This document shows, piece by piece, positions 1 to 14,520 of a stretch of DNA of 64,000 nt (position 1 is its first letter; the number at the start of each line of letters is the position of its first letter). The translations under genes were made by a program, and so were the position numbers. The stretch lies in assembly GCA_034670405.1 (NCBI GenBank), contig JAXDDX010000034.1:620001-684000 (forward strand), read 5' to 3'. This DNA comes from Hoplostethus atlanticus. Lineage: Eukaryota; Chordata; Actinopteri; Trachichthyiformes; Trachichthyidae. The notes below the pieces were generated by a model, which ran no database searches, had not been told where the DNA came from, and saw only the letters and a program-made list of their open reading frames with translations.

Positions 1-3000
1 ATGTTACATTATTGCCAAAGATAAAGAAAATATATATTCTTTATATTCACTTAAACTTGAATGTTATCATTTAGCATGATTCCTTCATTGATTTGAAATT
101 ACAATAATTGTCATACCTGTAGATTGCATACAAGCACTGTTCATGGTCTGATTGCAGAAAGCAGTCTTCCATGTTCCATCCACATCCAGGTACACACAAG
201 GTCGGTCGCTACTTGGTTCACCGGCGTACCAATTGGAAAAGCTCATGTGCCACCCATCAACATACCTGAAATAGCCGCCAGTCTGAAAGCATGGATGGAT
301 CAAAATAAATCAACCACAGAATATAAAGTACCTGCTTCAAACTGTGATCAGCAACATAATTCAGAGTAAAAATTCAATCTCAGCATTGTAACCTATTTGT
401 TTCTATTCACATTTGCATTACTTTACCACAAAAATCCACTGAATACGTTGTGAAGAATATTTTCATCATGTCATCAATTTCTGATTAATCCAACAAGTAA
501 CTGTGATATTTTGAATGTATCTGTAATCTGATTTCTGTGTTTGTACAGCAACTATATTGCCCGGTCATAACCAGACTTTATGACCCTGAGACGCTAGTAA
601 ATAGTTTCTTACAGCATTTAAAAAAAGAACAGATCACTGTATTTCCTTTGCTTGTAAGTAGTTACTCGACAACTCTGATAAAAAAAAAGTGTGTGTAATG
701 ATCGCTCTTGTAATGCTTGGGTCCTGTGGATAATTGGAAAATAGATTAATTAAAAATTGTTACTAAATATATGACTTAATTTTTACAATTATTAAAAGAT
801 GCCTTAAGCAACTTTATTTAATAATCCTCCCTTGTCAATGCAGCCAGTATGACTTCATCAGCCTTTACAAACAGAACTTATGCTATATGAGATGCTTCCA
901 GCCTTGTACCTCCATTTTGTTCAGTCCAATCCACAGAGGAGCCTGGAGGTTCATAGCCTGCAGCTCAACATAGGCCTGTGTCCACACATTTTGTAGACTA
1001 GCCAGTTTGGCAGCATCAGCTTCACAATGCTTTTTGGCTTCATTCCAGGTCATATTTTGAGTCACAATCTTGATGGAGTCATTAGTCACCTTGACATAGG
1101 AGTCAGGAGTTGTTGATTCTGGTGAGACTGAGATATTTGGGTCTGTTGAGGGCAAGAGGGAAATCAGATGAGAGGTGGTTTTAGTTTTTCATTCAAATTT
1201 ATGTCAGGAGCACTGTGGCATCATAACAGCTTAGACGCTCAACGGTTATTCTTTTTTCATTTCTAAGAATTAAATCTACCAAATTCTAGGTTTAGACAAT
1301 GCATTGTTTGAATAGTATAACATATGCTACATCTTAATCTTTTATTGTTGGAACATTGACTCAGTTTTGATTAAAAAATACTGTTCAACCAGTATTGTTT
1401 AAGGAATCCCAAAATGAAAATTCAGTTGAAAAATAAATAAATTTAGTCTGAATAAATTCAGACTAAACTATTGAAGTTAATAGTGGCCTTATTTTTACAG
1501 ATCCAATCAAATTGTGCAGCATAGATGTTTGTAGCCAAACGATTGCACTGTGGGTCCTAAAGTTCAATATCTTCCTCATTATCTCCTATATTTCCCTCAC
1601 TGACAATGCTTTGTTCTATAAAGTACCAACAGAACAAAGAAATGGTCTGAGCCTGTTTACAACTCACCAGCCTTTTCATGAGTTGCAGTGACCTCACTGT
1701 TCTGTTGATGCACTGTAAAAACGAATTTGGGCTTTTAGTTACCTCAATTCTTTTTCCTTAGTCAGTTCAACTAAAAACAACTAAAACATTGGGCCTACTT
1801 GAAATTTGAAGTTTTAATGTGGTCAACTCGTCAGTCAAATCAGAACTGTCCAGGTAACTTAAATTGCTGAGTTGACTCAATTAAGTCTGAGTAGTAGCCC
1901 CTGCAAAACTGCCTTGGGCAACCCGCACGCGGACATACCCTCGTGCTCCACATGCATCATCCGGAAAAAAAGGACCATTGCAGTTTGAGAGGACAGCAAG
2001 ACAGCAAGTCATCAAGACAGAGAAAATAATTTCAGGTAAATATTTTTGGAAGTTACAACATGCAATGCCATCCTACCTAATGTTAAAATTGTTGCCAAAT
2101 CCCCATATTATTTATAAAGTTAGCTAGCTAACTACAGAATTCTTTCCTCATTGATTTGTGTTCAGAACATTTTCGTTTGTGTATGTAAATCAGATATGCA
2201 GTAATTTAACTAGTCTACAATCTAAACCGCAGTGAATTGCGTGGTTGCAGACAGTAGTGCTAACGTTAGCTAGCTTGTACCTTTGTATGGCGAAGCTAAG
2301 CTAGGAGTATTCCACCTGCGATCATGTAAGCGATTTTATTAACATTCTAGAAACAACTGACTGCACTACAGTGAAGAATATGAATTCTGCCCCCAGTGTC
2401 ACAATATTTTATGGGATGTCAGAGTTGCTAAAGGAACCATGGCATGCTTCCCTCAAAATTGGCTAAAATGAGGTCCCTTGAAAGGATGCTTTCTATGGAT
2501 CCTATACATTTGAGACAACCTAAAACTTGAAAAGTTTCACTTCCTACCTAGAAATGCTACCAAAGATATGTTTTCTTCCATTTGGGACAGAGCCACTGTT
2601 TATCTAGCAAGCTTATCAACAGATAGCTAAACATGGATATAATATAAAACAATGTCTTTACTGCTGCATTACAAAGCTTCACTCTTTGTCAGTGCATTGA
2701 TGTTTAAGTTAATCTATGTTGATATTAAGATAAAATTCTCTCACTTATTGTCTACCCCTGCATGATATTAGTCAGATGGTTTATTAGTTAAAAGGATGAA
2801 TTTGGTTTATTAAGAGTAATTATATATTTGCTGTGGATGAGGTTTATTAACCCTAATTCTGCATTTGCTGTGGATGACATTGTGGATTGAAAATTTGACT
2901 GAAATTACACAAGATATGGAGATATCAATCTGACATTGACTTGTTTTCTTTACAGGGCTGGAGGTCATGAGTGGTCTGGAGCAGCCTGTCTTGTCCCCTG

Positions 3001-6000
3001 TTGGATGAGTTGGATATGCAAGTACTGCACATTTTCCTCAGCAAACCGGTGCAACATTATACGGCATTACAAGCTAAAACATGGACATTACAGTAGATCT
3101 TGCCCCTTGCCTTGCATCTACAATGACTGTGTGTGCTCTTTTAAGACACAAGTTGCTCTCAGGAATCATTTGTTGAAACATGGATCTTTGGTTCATGGAT
3201 CTCAGTCTGATTTTGTTGCTAAGTAAACAAGTATTGTTTTGGCACAATATGTAGCCTATATTGTACGAAAGAGAACAAACTTAGATTTACCTGTCTGATG
3301 TCTATATAGGAGCACTTCTCCACACCATCATTTTGGTGCCCTATAGTAGTTTATATTTTCACCCTGCTCCACAATCTGCCCCACCCCAATCTGGGATGTC
3401 ACAGTAGTAAATGTAAATTCAGAATGCAAAAATAAATGATGAAAAAACATTTAAAATAATTGGCCGAATTTCAACTAAGGAATTGCTATTTCTATTTAAA
3501 ATCGGAATGGACTGAATTAAAACTGATTTTGCCCCATCCCTGAGTACACAAATCGCACTTAAAATGCACACAAATAAAGCATCAAGTCCTGTCTGTCACG
3601 GTCTCAGCCGTGCCCCCTGTGTTCCCTATGTGTCTCTACCTGTCTGTCCCTGTCTGTGTGTGTGTGTGTGTACGAGTGGTGGGCGTGGCACTCCAATCAC
3701 CCTCCCGGTTCCTGCCTACACACCTGATCTCCATCTACCCATCAAGCCTCCAGTATATCTTCCCCGGTCTTCCAGTCACTCATTGCCAGATCGTTGATTC
3801 AGCCAGTGTGGTATATCTCGGTCCCGGCCTCTTGAATTGTGGATTCAAGCTTGACTGTTGTGTTTTCTCGCCTTGTTAACCCTGCTCTCCCTCTGCCCAG
3901 GATCTCAACTCATTAACAGCCATTCTGCGCATCCCCCCTGTCTACCAGCCTGCCAACCTGACTACCTGTTCGTCCATCACCTGCCTGCCCTGCCTGCCGT
4001 GTCCTCTGCTTGTCTCCCGGCTTCGCCCTGCTCCTACCCTACCCTCCGGTTTTTTCTCAATAAACCCTCATTGTTGATTTTACCTCTGAGTTTGCGTTTG
4101 GGTCCGACCAGGAAACCGTTACACTGTCATTGACAGAAAATGCTTTTTGTAGATAGGTTAGAGAAATGTTGTATACTACTTGCATTTTTCCAATGTTATA
4201 GAAATGCTGATATTCAAAACAATGCTGCTATTCCTCCAATTGAACAGCACTTAAAACTTTTACCATTTTCAAGTGCAACTGTTAAGCTTTTAGAATTTTC
4301 TAATTATGCTTTTACTTTATCACATTTATTATATTCTTAGGAGTGTAGTTGTCTGACTGTTTAGCCTACAACATTTTGTTTGAATTTTGTAGTGTTGCAG
4401 TTATATTTCTGTTAATGTTAAGCACCTCAATTTGAAAAAAATCTTTTAAGATTTGGCATTTTTCAATATGTTTTTTTATAATGCCTGAACTCTGATTTGG
4501 GAAAGAAGGGGGAAAAAATTGTGTATGAACGTGAGTTGTTGAGGTCACAATAAATACTATTTAAAAAAAAAAAAGTGATTTCCTGTTTATAAATGCATTC
4601 CACTCAGTCCTGTTAGAAAAGAAGTGATTTAGTTGACTTGGCAAATAATGCTATTCAAGGTATTGATAAAACTTAAGATTGCCAGTGAGGTCAACTTTTA
4701 CTGAAAAAGTAACCTGGCTGCCTTAAAATATTATGTTGATTCAACTAAGGTGCTTGGTTGAAATAACTTATGTTTGCTTGTTTGTGCAACAAAAGATAGA
4801 AATACATGTTTGTTGGTTTGACTCATAATGTAATGTCACCTCAACTAGGCATTTAGTTCCTACAACTTGAATTTCCTTGTTAGTAGTACTAAAAATGTTA
4901 TTGATTGAACTGATTCTGTGTGTGACCCCTCAGAGACACTGGACCAAGGCAGACCCCGAACCCCGGCAAACCGACCCAGAGCAAATGGCAACGATTTGGA
5001 TAGCGGACGAACGGACAAAGCAGCAACCCCAAACCAGACAACACCTCCGGCTCTCACCCCCTTTCCTCTCTCTCTCCTCCCAGGTTCCCCGGACCCCATC
5101 CCTCCTGCACTGGCTCCCCACCCACACCGAGGTCGGGCTGTCGTCCCCACTCACCCCCTCCTGAGACACGTTTAAACCTACTGGGAACCAATCTTGTCTC
5201 CTCATTCCACCCATCTTTAGAGATGCTATAGGCCGGGCTTGTCACAACCCCTTAAGGGTTTCACTGGAATACGGAGACAGATTGTGAATAAGTAATGTAG
5301 CGGGTTGTATATACCCTGAAATGACAGTTTATCTGAAGTAGTACTGTAGTGGTAGTCCTTTTTTTAAATATCATTCCTTTTCCTCTGAAGTCAGGCGAGA
5401 CATTTACTTGTTCATGGTCACAATATTGGACTTCTGGACCCACAGTGCAATTGTTTGGCTACAAAACACTTGGATTATGCTGCACAGGCTGTTAGAGAAA
5501 TTTGATGGATATTTTCTGTATTTCTTGGAGCTGCTCCATTCAACGTGAGGATGTTTTCCACTGAATTCATGAGAAATCCACTCCAAAATGTTTTGGCTGG
5601 TGTTGAACCTCATTGAGTTAGTAGTTAGTTAGTACATTTGGAATTTACTGTGCCATTTTCCTCTCAAGTGTAACATAATTCTCCGGCCCAAACAAGGGAT
5701 TCTGGATCCATGCAATGAAAAAAGAAAACATTGCTAGCCATACTTAGCTTAGCATTCCAGCATTTGTAACGTTTGTGACCAGGGAATAACATCAACACCA
5801 TGGCTGTTAGCATTTTTTTAAATTTTATTTATTTTTTTAAATTCAGTAGCGTGTTAAAAATTGTATATGTTCATCATATGTCATTTCTACTTACGTTATT
5901 TGACCCATTTTAATAACAGAACAATTGGAAAATGGTTAGTAAACAAAACTTCAGCCAATCCAATAATATTGTAAATACTTTTCTACTACAATCATTTCTA

Positions 6001-9000
6001 GACCACAGACAATATGTAAAAGCAAAAGGGCAGAGGATGAACTCACCAACATCTCGATGACAGATATATCCATTGGTGTCATTGCAGGACTGTTTAATCC
6101 ATTTCCCAATGCCAAGGGAAGGATTGCTGTTCATCACAGCACACTGTTTCTGGAGTATAGAAAATTGAGTGGTTAGGAAAATAGCAAACTGTAATTTGAT
6201 CTGTTTTAATGAATATTAATTCTCCCATATACAATTGAAAAGAGAGCCTTTCTTGCCCTCATTAATATTTGATATCAGAGATGTTGTTACTATAACATCA
6301 CATTCGTACGAGGGATCATGATACATTTTCTGGTTTTGGACTGATAATGCTACAGTAACATAAAATTAATTTGGATATAAATCTTTAAATAAGCATTGTA
6401 CAGAAAAAGTTCAATCTTACATTAACTGTTTATGGAGCAACTCCAAGGTTTATGCCCAGCAAACACATAAGGTAGCAGCAACATAACCTGTTCAGACGTT
6501 TTTGTAATTTCATGATTTACCAGTGTAATGTTTTTAAAAGATAATGAATAATAAGAAGTTAGACATGACTTCTTTCCCCAGTTGACATTGGTCTGTTACA
6601 ATACACAATATTATAATTTATGGTAATATAATTAATGAAATCCAAATAATTCAATAATAAATACAATATTTCAAAATCTATTTTATTCAAATTCCTCCCA
6701 TATTATGTTGCTATGAGTCTACCAAATTACATTGTTACCAATTTAATTAGCCACCGATCCCCGTAATTTCACTTTTTCAGTTGTCATAACATGTAAGTGG
6801 TCACGTCACTATGACAAACCTTTGGTTGTTTAGCTACATTGTCAAAACATTGTGCTGTAATTTGATTAGTTGTGGCATCAATATGACATTTAGAGTAATG
6901 CTGTCTGGTTTACAGCCTGGGGAGAGTTATTCATGCCTCTGTAATACTGTTTGGTCTGTTCTGGTCATGAGAATACATGGAGTTTGAAATCAAGCTGGAC
7001 ATGTTACCTCATCAGGTCCTGGACGGCGGTGGGATTTCTACAGTGGAAAAGCAGAAGTGTCAGAAGAGTGTCTTTTTTTATTAACATTACACTAAAAGAA
7101 AAAAGAACAAAAAACATTTTTGCGTACAACACATTTTATCATCACAATACTGAAGACAGATTTTGTCCACTTACAGCATAGCCCCAGTTGGTGTATCGCC
7201 TTGGTCGCCCATCAATCCAATAAAATTCACTGCCTCTCACACTATTCAAACCAATCCAAAGGTCTGTCGTAGCTGCCTCAGCCATTCGAGTGATCAAAAA
7301 CACTGAAAATGTAACGCATGAATTTCACACAAGGTTCACCAGAACATTCTATTTCACAGTTGTGGCGAAATGTACTAAATGTACTCGAAAAACAAGTGTT
7401 GTTATTATTTGGTTTGTTCCTGGACCCTTGCAGGTGCAATGTGAAACCATTTGTCAGAGGTTCTTGGCAGAAACCCATGTATGGTTCTACCTTAAACTCT
7501 GTACAACAATGAAAAACTGAAAACATTTCCTGAATGCACATTGATTTACACTACAGAACCAAGTAAGCATGCATTTTCCAGTGACCTATTTAAAATAATG
7601 GTGGCGAATTATGCTAATTTACCATAGCTTTGCCCTGGAAGGACTTCAGGATAACTATTATGTATTTATCAACAGAATATTGCAGGGTTTCCCATACAAT
7701 GCTAATATTTTGGCAGGTAAATTAACAGCCCACCGAGTACATTTTTGTTTCGGATTCACTTTGGGTGCAACTGGTAATTCTCATTGATGTAGTTTTCAAA
7801 CAATCAAGATTTAATACTGCCATGCTCTGAAAGTGTCTTAGTGAACTACAATAACCATAATTCATTTTGAAGCTGCTTAAATGCATGTTGATCATTTTGC
7901 AAGATAATCATCATTACATTCACATTAGATATATGAATTAGATATATGATGTGCATATAAATGCTTTACTTACAAAGACAAATAGAACAAACCTTGCACA
8001 CGCCTTGACAGAATAGAGACTAAATTTCCTCCCATTTCATCGCATTGCCTCCTTGCTTCACTCAATGTATGCTTCTGGTTATTAATGATCCTGTAACACT
8101 ATAGGCAAGAAATGATATGTTGAGTTTCAACTCCTGATACATATACCAAACACAACCACCCAAACATTGTCTTAATTAAGTTAGCAAATCCCAATTTTAA
8201 AGAAAGAAAGATTCAAAATTTCACAAAGATGTGACATCTCAGAAAAGTTGTGGATAAGGCTTTGTACACTATATATACTCCGATCAGCCATAACATTAAA
8301 ACCACCAGCCTAATATTGTGTAGGTCCCCCTCATACCGTCAAAACAGCTCTGACCCCTCAAGGCATGGACTCCACAAGACCTCTGAAGGTGTCCTGTGGT
8401 ATCTGGCACCAAGACGTTAGCAGCAGATCCTTTAAGTCCTGTAAGTTGCGAGGTGGGGCCTCCATGGATCGGACTTGTTTTTCCAGCACATCCCACAGAT
8501 GCTCGATCGGATTGAGATCTGGGAAATTTGGAGGCCAAGTCAACACCTTGAACTCTTTGTCATGTTCCTCAAACCATTCCTGAACAATTTTTGCAGTGTG
8601 GAAGGGCGCATTATCCTGTTGAAAGAGGCCACTGCCATCAGGGAATACCGTTGCCATGAAGGGGTGTACTTGGTCTGCAACAATGTTTAGGTAGGTGGTA
8701 CGTGTCAAAGTAACATCCACATGAATGCCAGGACCCAAGGTTTCCCAGAGCATCACACTGCCTCCGCCGGCTTGCCTTCTTCCCATAGTGCATCCTGGTG
8801 CCATCGACATACCCGGCCGTCCACATGATGTAAAAGAAAACGTGATCCACCTTCTTCCATTGCTCCATGGTCCAGTTCTGATGCTCACGTGCCCATTGTA
8901 GGCGCTTTCCGCAGTGGACAGGGGTCAGCATGGGCACTCTGACCGGTCTGCGGCTACACAGCAAGCTGAGATGCACTGTGTGTTCTGACAACTTTCTATC

Positions 9001-10677
9001 ATAGCCAGCATTAACTTTTTCAGCAATTTGTGCTACAGTAGCTCTTCTGTGGGATCGGACCAGGCGGGCTAGCCTTCACTCCCCACGCGCATCAATGAGC
9101 CTTAGGCGCCCATGACCGGTTCACCGGTTGTCTTTCCTTGGACCACTTTTGGTAGGTACTAACTACTGCATGCCAGGAATACCCCACAAGACCTGCTGTT
9201 TTGGAGATGCTCTGACACAGCCATCTAGCCATCACAATTTGGCCCTTGTCAAAGTCGATCAGATCCTTGCCCATTTTTCCTGCTTCCAACACATCAACTT
9301 CAAGAACTGACTGTTCACTTCCTTCCCAATATATCCAACCCCTTGACAGGTGCCATTGTAACAAGATAATCAATGTTATTCACTTCACCTGTCAGTGGTT
9401 TTAATGTTGTGGCTGATCTGTGTAGATCATTGCTCAAAACAGTCCTCTCCAAATCCAAGGCATATCTCATTGCAAGCACTGAGGATTAAGACTGTTCAAA
9501 ATTAGTGGTCTTTAGACCATAGCCTTCCCATCCTTTTAACTACTTTAAAGGTTAACAGTAACCTCTGACCTTTGAGTCAAATATTGACCAGTTGAGTGGG
9601 CAGCCACCTTTAGGAGGCACTGCGGGGGCTACAGTGGTGTTGACGGGCGGTGAGCCACTACGTTTACAAATGGATCGGTGTTCCCACCCACAATTATAAT
9701 CATGCCAGAATCCTGTGGGCGCAATGAAGATGCATTTTTTGAACATCTAATCCAGGGTTATAATTGGTTTTGTTTGCATTTGTTTGCATTGTTGCATGCA
9801 TGTATGCTAGTGAAGACCATTCTTTAGTTTACTCACCCGTAGAGTGAGTCATGGTGACACAATTCTCATCATTATTCTTAAAATCAGGTTTATTTTCGTC
9901 CCACCTTTGAAACACCATTGGCGAATTATCCATCCACCTTGATGCAACACAGACAAATCAGTTGAATTTTTTTCACATCGTCTCACTCATGATCCAACAA
10001 CCAACTAAATGTTACTCACAAACTTCTAATTTGAAGTGCCCTTTACAGTAAGTACTACGCTTGATTTATCTTAGCTAAAAAGGCTGTAACTTTCAGATTA
10101 CATGATCTGCATGAATAATGAACCTTGTTCTGCACTGTTTTTAATTGCTTAGATAATTATAAAAGACCTAAAAAATCGGTGTTTTGTCTTTTCCTTCCCT
10201 TTAATAGCAGTGTGCTCTGTGCCACGGGGCTCTGATAATTTTTTGATGGAAGAGAGTCCAGAGCGGCTCCATCACAACAGCTTCTCCCAAGAGTTATGGA
10301 GTTATTGAAATTCTCTATAATGTTGTTCTCTTTGTGCATCACGGCACATACTGACTGTGTTGGTTGACAATCATTCACACCACAGCCACAATAGTATATA
10401 GTTAGAATGAAAAATGTTGTATCTTATTTTTTCCTTTTTTCCTTCAGAGAATTATATCAAGTCATATTGGCCAACATATGATCCACCAAGTAGTAGAGTA
10501 TTAGAATAGGGTCTGTTTATGTGGGCAACGCTTGGTAAAGCCATGAAAATAGCATGAATACTTTCTCAAGGCACTGGACATTTCAAGTTTTCTACTCACC
10601 CAAATGTTCCATCAAGATCAACTGTCAGACCTATGTAATAAGATGTATAGCTTCTGGATATCTGTAGACACAGACAA

Positions 10678-10729
<52 letters not shown>

Positions 10730-13700
10730 CTGTGAATTATGTTTCAGTAAGCCCTAAACTTGAATGCCATGACTGTTGAGCAATGCAAGTAATGTACCAT
10801 AAATGTTACTGCCTACCTGTTTCCATAAAAAGACATTTTCAGCTTCACTGTTGATAACTACCAAGTCTCCGTGCCTCTTTTTACAGTAGTGACGAGCATC
10901 TTCCATGGCCATTTGCCTCGCATTAACAAAATATTGATTCCCTCGCCACTCAAGCCAGCCATCAGCAGTAACATTATAGTCTGCAAAGATTTTAGAAATA
11001 TGTATAACTTATGACTTATTTGCATTAATTTACTTCATTTGTTTTATTATGCATTATTTTACACTAATTCTTTTGTGTAATTATTTTTATGTCTTATACC
11101 TCATCTAAACAAAGATCAGGTGAAATGCCTAAAATATAAAAGTACATCTATATGTGTAATATAATGGCAACTTACCACTGGTAGTGTTATTTGGAGGTGG
11201 ATTTGGAGTCACTCCTGTAACGGCACAGACAAATAGCAATTACACTCAGAACCAAAGGCAACCACAAATATAGATAAATTGCGCTAATCTCAGATAAATG
11301 CAAATCAAAGTAATGTACACTTTGGCAGTGATAGTATAAATCATATTCTGCTTCGCTCTTTATTGTTTCTTAAATCTCTTTGGTTTATGGTGATCTATTT
11401 CTCTCTCACTAAACTGGATAAAGTTTGCCTGGATAAAGTTTAAAAAATAATTACATATAAGAACATTATGCCTTGACGATTTCTTGAACCTGCCACGACC
11501 AAACAAGACAAAGACGTGGATTCAGTCTGTACCTGCACGGATCTGACACAGCCAGTCATTGTAACTCTCACAGTGCACATCGTTCCAAGACCCGATTTCA
11601 TCACGTTTACTTATTTGGAAGTCAGCACAAGATTCCACATTATTTTTATTGTTTGGCTCTCCCTCTTTCCAATGTTGGAAATTTAGCTATGCACAAAAAC
11701 AAACATAATGTTAATTAGTTAGTAATTCATTAATTATTATTAGGCTTTGATAACCAAACTAATAACATATGATTCAACTGTATGATGTAAAATGTAGAAA
11801 AGGTTAACTCACTGGGGATCCATCGCTCCATACATAGCCAGTGATTGGGTCAGGGGCACTAAGGCCAATCCAGGCTCTTCCATATCTACAGTGTGAAAAA
11901 TCAGATGAAATGATGTACACAAGTATACAAGCATACAATCTTAATTAAAAATGCTGAGAGTGTTTGCCAAATTTAGTGGTCATCTATAATTCACTTAAAT
12001 ATATATATATAGGCTCATCGTCATGGCGGTCAGAAGCATTTTTTAGAGAAGGAAGGAAAAATGTAGCCTGTAACATTGAAACAGCCAATGCATGAAGGAA
12101 GGAAAGAACATGCACATAAAGCGAGATGAGGTATAGATAGAGGAAAGGAAAGGCAAATGTATAATGAAACAGAATAGGAGTAGTAGAGAAATTAGAATAT
12201 ACAGGGAAGAAGTATTAAGGAGGAATAAAAGAATACAAGGAAGGGGAAAAATACAAAACTGACTGGGAGGAAGGAGGAAAAGACATGCAGGGGAGACAGG
12301 GGAAGGGAAGACTCGAAGGAAAGGATGAATAAAAGAAACAATAGATGTGAAACAGTAAAGACAAGCAGATTGGAGAACAGATTGAGTTGGAAAGGAATAG
12401 GAATATAGATTGATGGAATGCAGAAGTTCTTTAAGTGTAGACCCATTTAAATTGTGTGTTGATGGTTGTAAATTGAATTGTAGAATTACCCAAAACTGAC
12501 ATTTTGTACAGTTTGACCAACTTTAGCCATACAGTATGCCATGCTATCTGAATGCATTATTAGTATACTGAATGTATATATCTAGTTCAAACCCCGAAGG
12601 GGTAGAACCCTATTGAGATTGTGCCGGTTTATTAGTGTGCTTGCTTCAGCAAGCAACACTTACGTATGTTCTCGTATTTACTTTTTTATTATTATTCTTC
12701 TTCCGCCCAAAACTTCAGACTTCAACTACGTTCACACCATTTAAGCTATCAATGCCGTTCAAACTTTGAAAAATTCAGCATAGTCTGGAATGGAGCGCAT
12801 TTATTCAAATTTTTGATTAGACATTTGCTTTTTCTGCAATTGAATTTTATTTGCAATATTTTGGCCCGATAGGAATGCATTGTAAAAAGCTTTTTCTTAT
12901 ACTGCAGCTCAAATTTCCGTGAGCTGGAATGAGCTAAAACCATGAAACTTGGCCCAATAACTGGAAATGATGTGCAAATGCTTCCCAAGAAACATTAGCC
13001 CAATCGGCCAGATGGTGGCGCTGTAATTAAGGCCCATTTTGGAAATGCCACGCCCCTCACACCGTGACTCAGTTTGACTTGAAATTTGACACACAAGTCC
13101 AGCTCAATGTGCTCTACAAAAAAGCCTCAAGAACTACTACAGTCCGCCTGACTAGATTTTCCGCCATTTTGAATTTTTTGAAAAACACATTTTTCCTCCA
13201 AAACCGTAAGTTCAATTGCTACCAAATTTTATGTAGATCATTATTGTACCAAGCTTATCAAAAGTTGTTTAAAGTTTGTTGATATCTTATGTAGTTTTCA
13301 AGATATTGACCAATGAACTTCAAAAGGGCGTGGCTCAGCACAGGTGACGGCGTTGTCGATCAAGGGCGTGGGCCTGGTGCAAATTGTGCCACAAATCAAT
13401 GAGTTTGTCAAATCATCACAAAACTTGGTAGATATTTATGTTGAACTAAGTTTGAAAATTACCTCAAAAATGGCCAATAGGGGGTGTCACAAATCTTTTC
13501 CATATGGACTTACAATACAGTATTTTTCTGGGGCTTTTATTTTTAAACTGAACTTGTTGTTTGAGAATGGAAATCTCTGTCCTAGCGGCCTTGCTTACTT
13601 AAACATACAGTTAACTGCATATATTTGTTTGTGGAATTTATCTTCTTCTGTCACTCTGCATGCAGTTTGCAAAATGTGTTCATTTTGCATTTCAGCATAG

Positions 13701-14475
13701 AAACAACTACACACACAACACCCATATTAGAGAAAATTGCCTATTTTGTGTTACCTGACACTGTAATTTTGCACTTTGGCGACCCCAAGTGTCAGCTAGA
13801 GACTGTTTGATGTTTGAAAGTGTAATGTGACTTCAGTAAACTGCCCACTACTTGCTTGCTGATGTTTAGGATAAAGTTTTGTCCTAACTTTATTTAAACA
13901 GGTCATACCTTCCAACTCTTAGCTCAGCAGCACTGTGAATGCTGAGCAGATCTCCTCCAATGGCCCTGCAGTATTCCCTGGCCTCATACCAGGTCTTCTC
14001 ACCTGAACGTGGTCCTGTAAATAACTGTAAAACAAAAGAAGAAGGTGCAGCCCTCATTAAGCCAGGCTGAGTTTGGTAGGGTCACTTCACTCTGTGCTCT
14101 GACCATTTAGTTTATAACCCCCAAAATACAGCCAAATATACAGTATTGTATTAACACTGTGTCTGTGTGCATATATCAATATCAGCATCGGAGACAAAAT
14201 TATAATCAAGCGTTACTTTATTCAATAACCCCCAGAATACAACCACATACATAATGTTGTGTATTTACACTATATATGTGTGCATATAGTCAATTTTTCA
14301 ATAGACTGTGCATGAGCACAAGCGTATACACATGTATATTTTTGTATGTAACCCCCTCTGTGACCCCCGTCTTTCACAGGCAGTATGGGTGTGTGCTGAA
14401 TTCCTATCGAAATGGGGTGTGACCTGGGTTCTTTATATTTGGGACTTTTACATAAAGTGTATGATATGATAGCAG

Positions 14476-14520
<45 letters not shown>

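Larger units (their letters stand above)
1735..4910 (+). mobile_element. Teleost repeat carrying a spliced C2H2 zinc-finger gene fragment
   Basis: It begins with CACTGTAAAAA, a start seen at many dispersed fish repeats, followed by stretches rich in AACTTAAATT/GTTGACTCAA-like words that recur near 4630-4900. A 5' leader ends in TTTCAG|GTAAAT (about 2035), and an acceptor TTTACAG at about 2955 opens an exon with [20 protein letters not shown] and a second Cys/His unit ending at 3223. The family of short C2H2 proteins starting M-W-x-C-x-x-C is expanded in fish; I assign it by memory of the pattern. A solo LTR is inserted behind the exon. It looks truncated: only two zinc-finger units remain. 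Confidence 0.45.
1502..5500. repeat. Insert in gene A intron flanked by an inverted repeat
   Basis: An ~80-base sequence at about 1500-1575 returns in reverse complement at about 5420-5515; the core is GACCCACAGTGCAAT followed by GTTTGGCTACAAA. Between them lie the C2H2 zinc-finger repeat and a solo LTR. Gene C lacks this material in the 0.5 kb visible past exon 25. Whether the arms are true element ends or two copies of a shorter repeat is open. Confidence 0.5.

Noticed and set aside
4918-5214. Proline-rich open frames on both strands
   Set aside because: No start context, domain or splice support; CT/CCC-rich low complexity inside the repeat insert.
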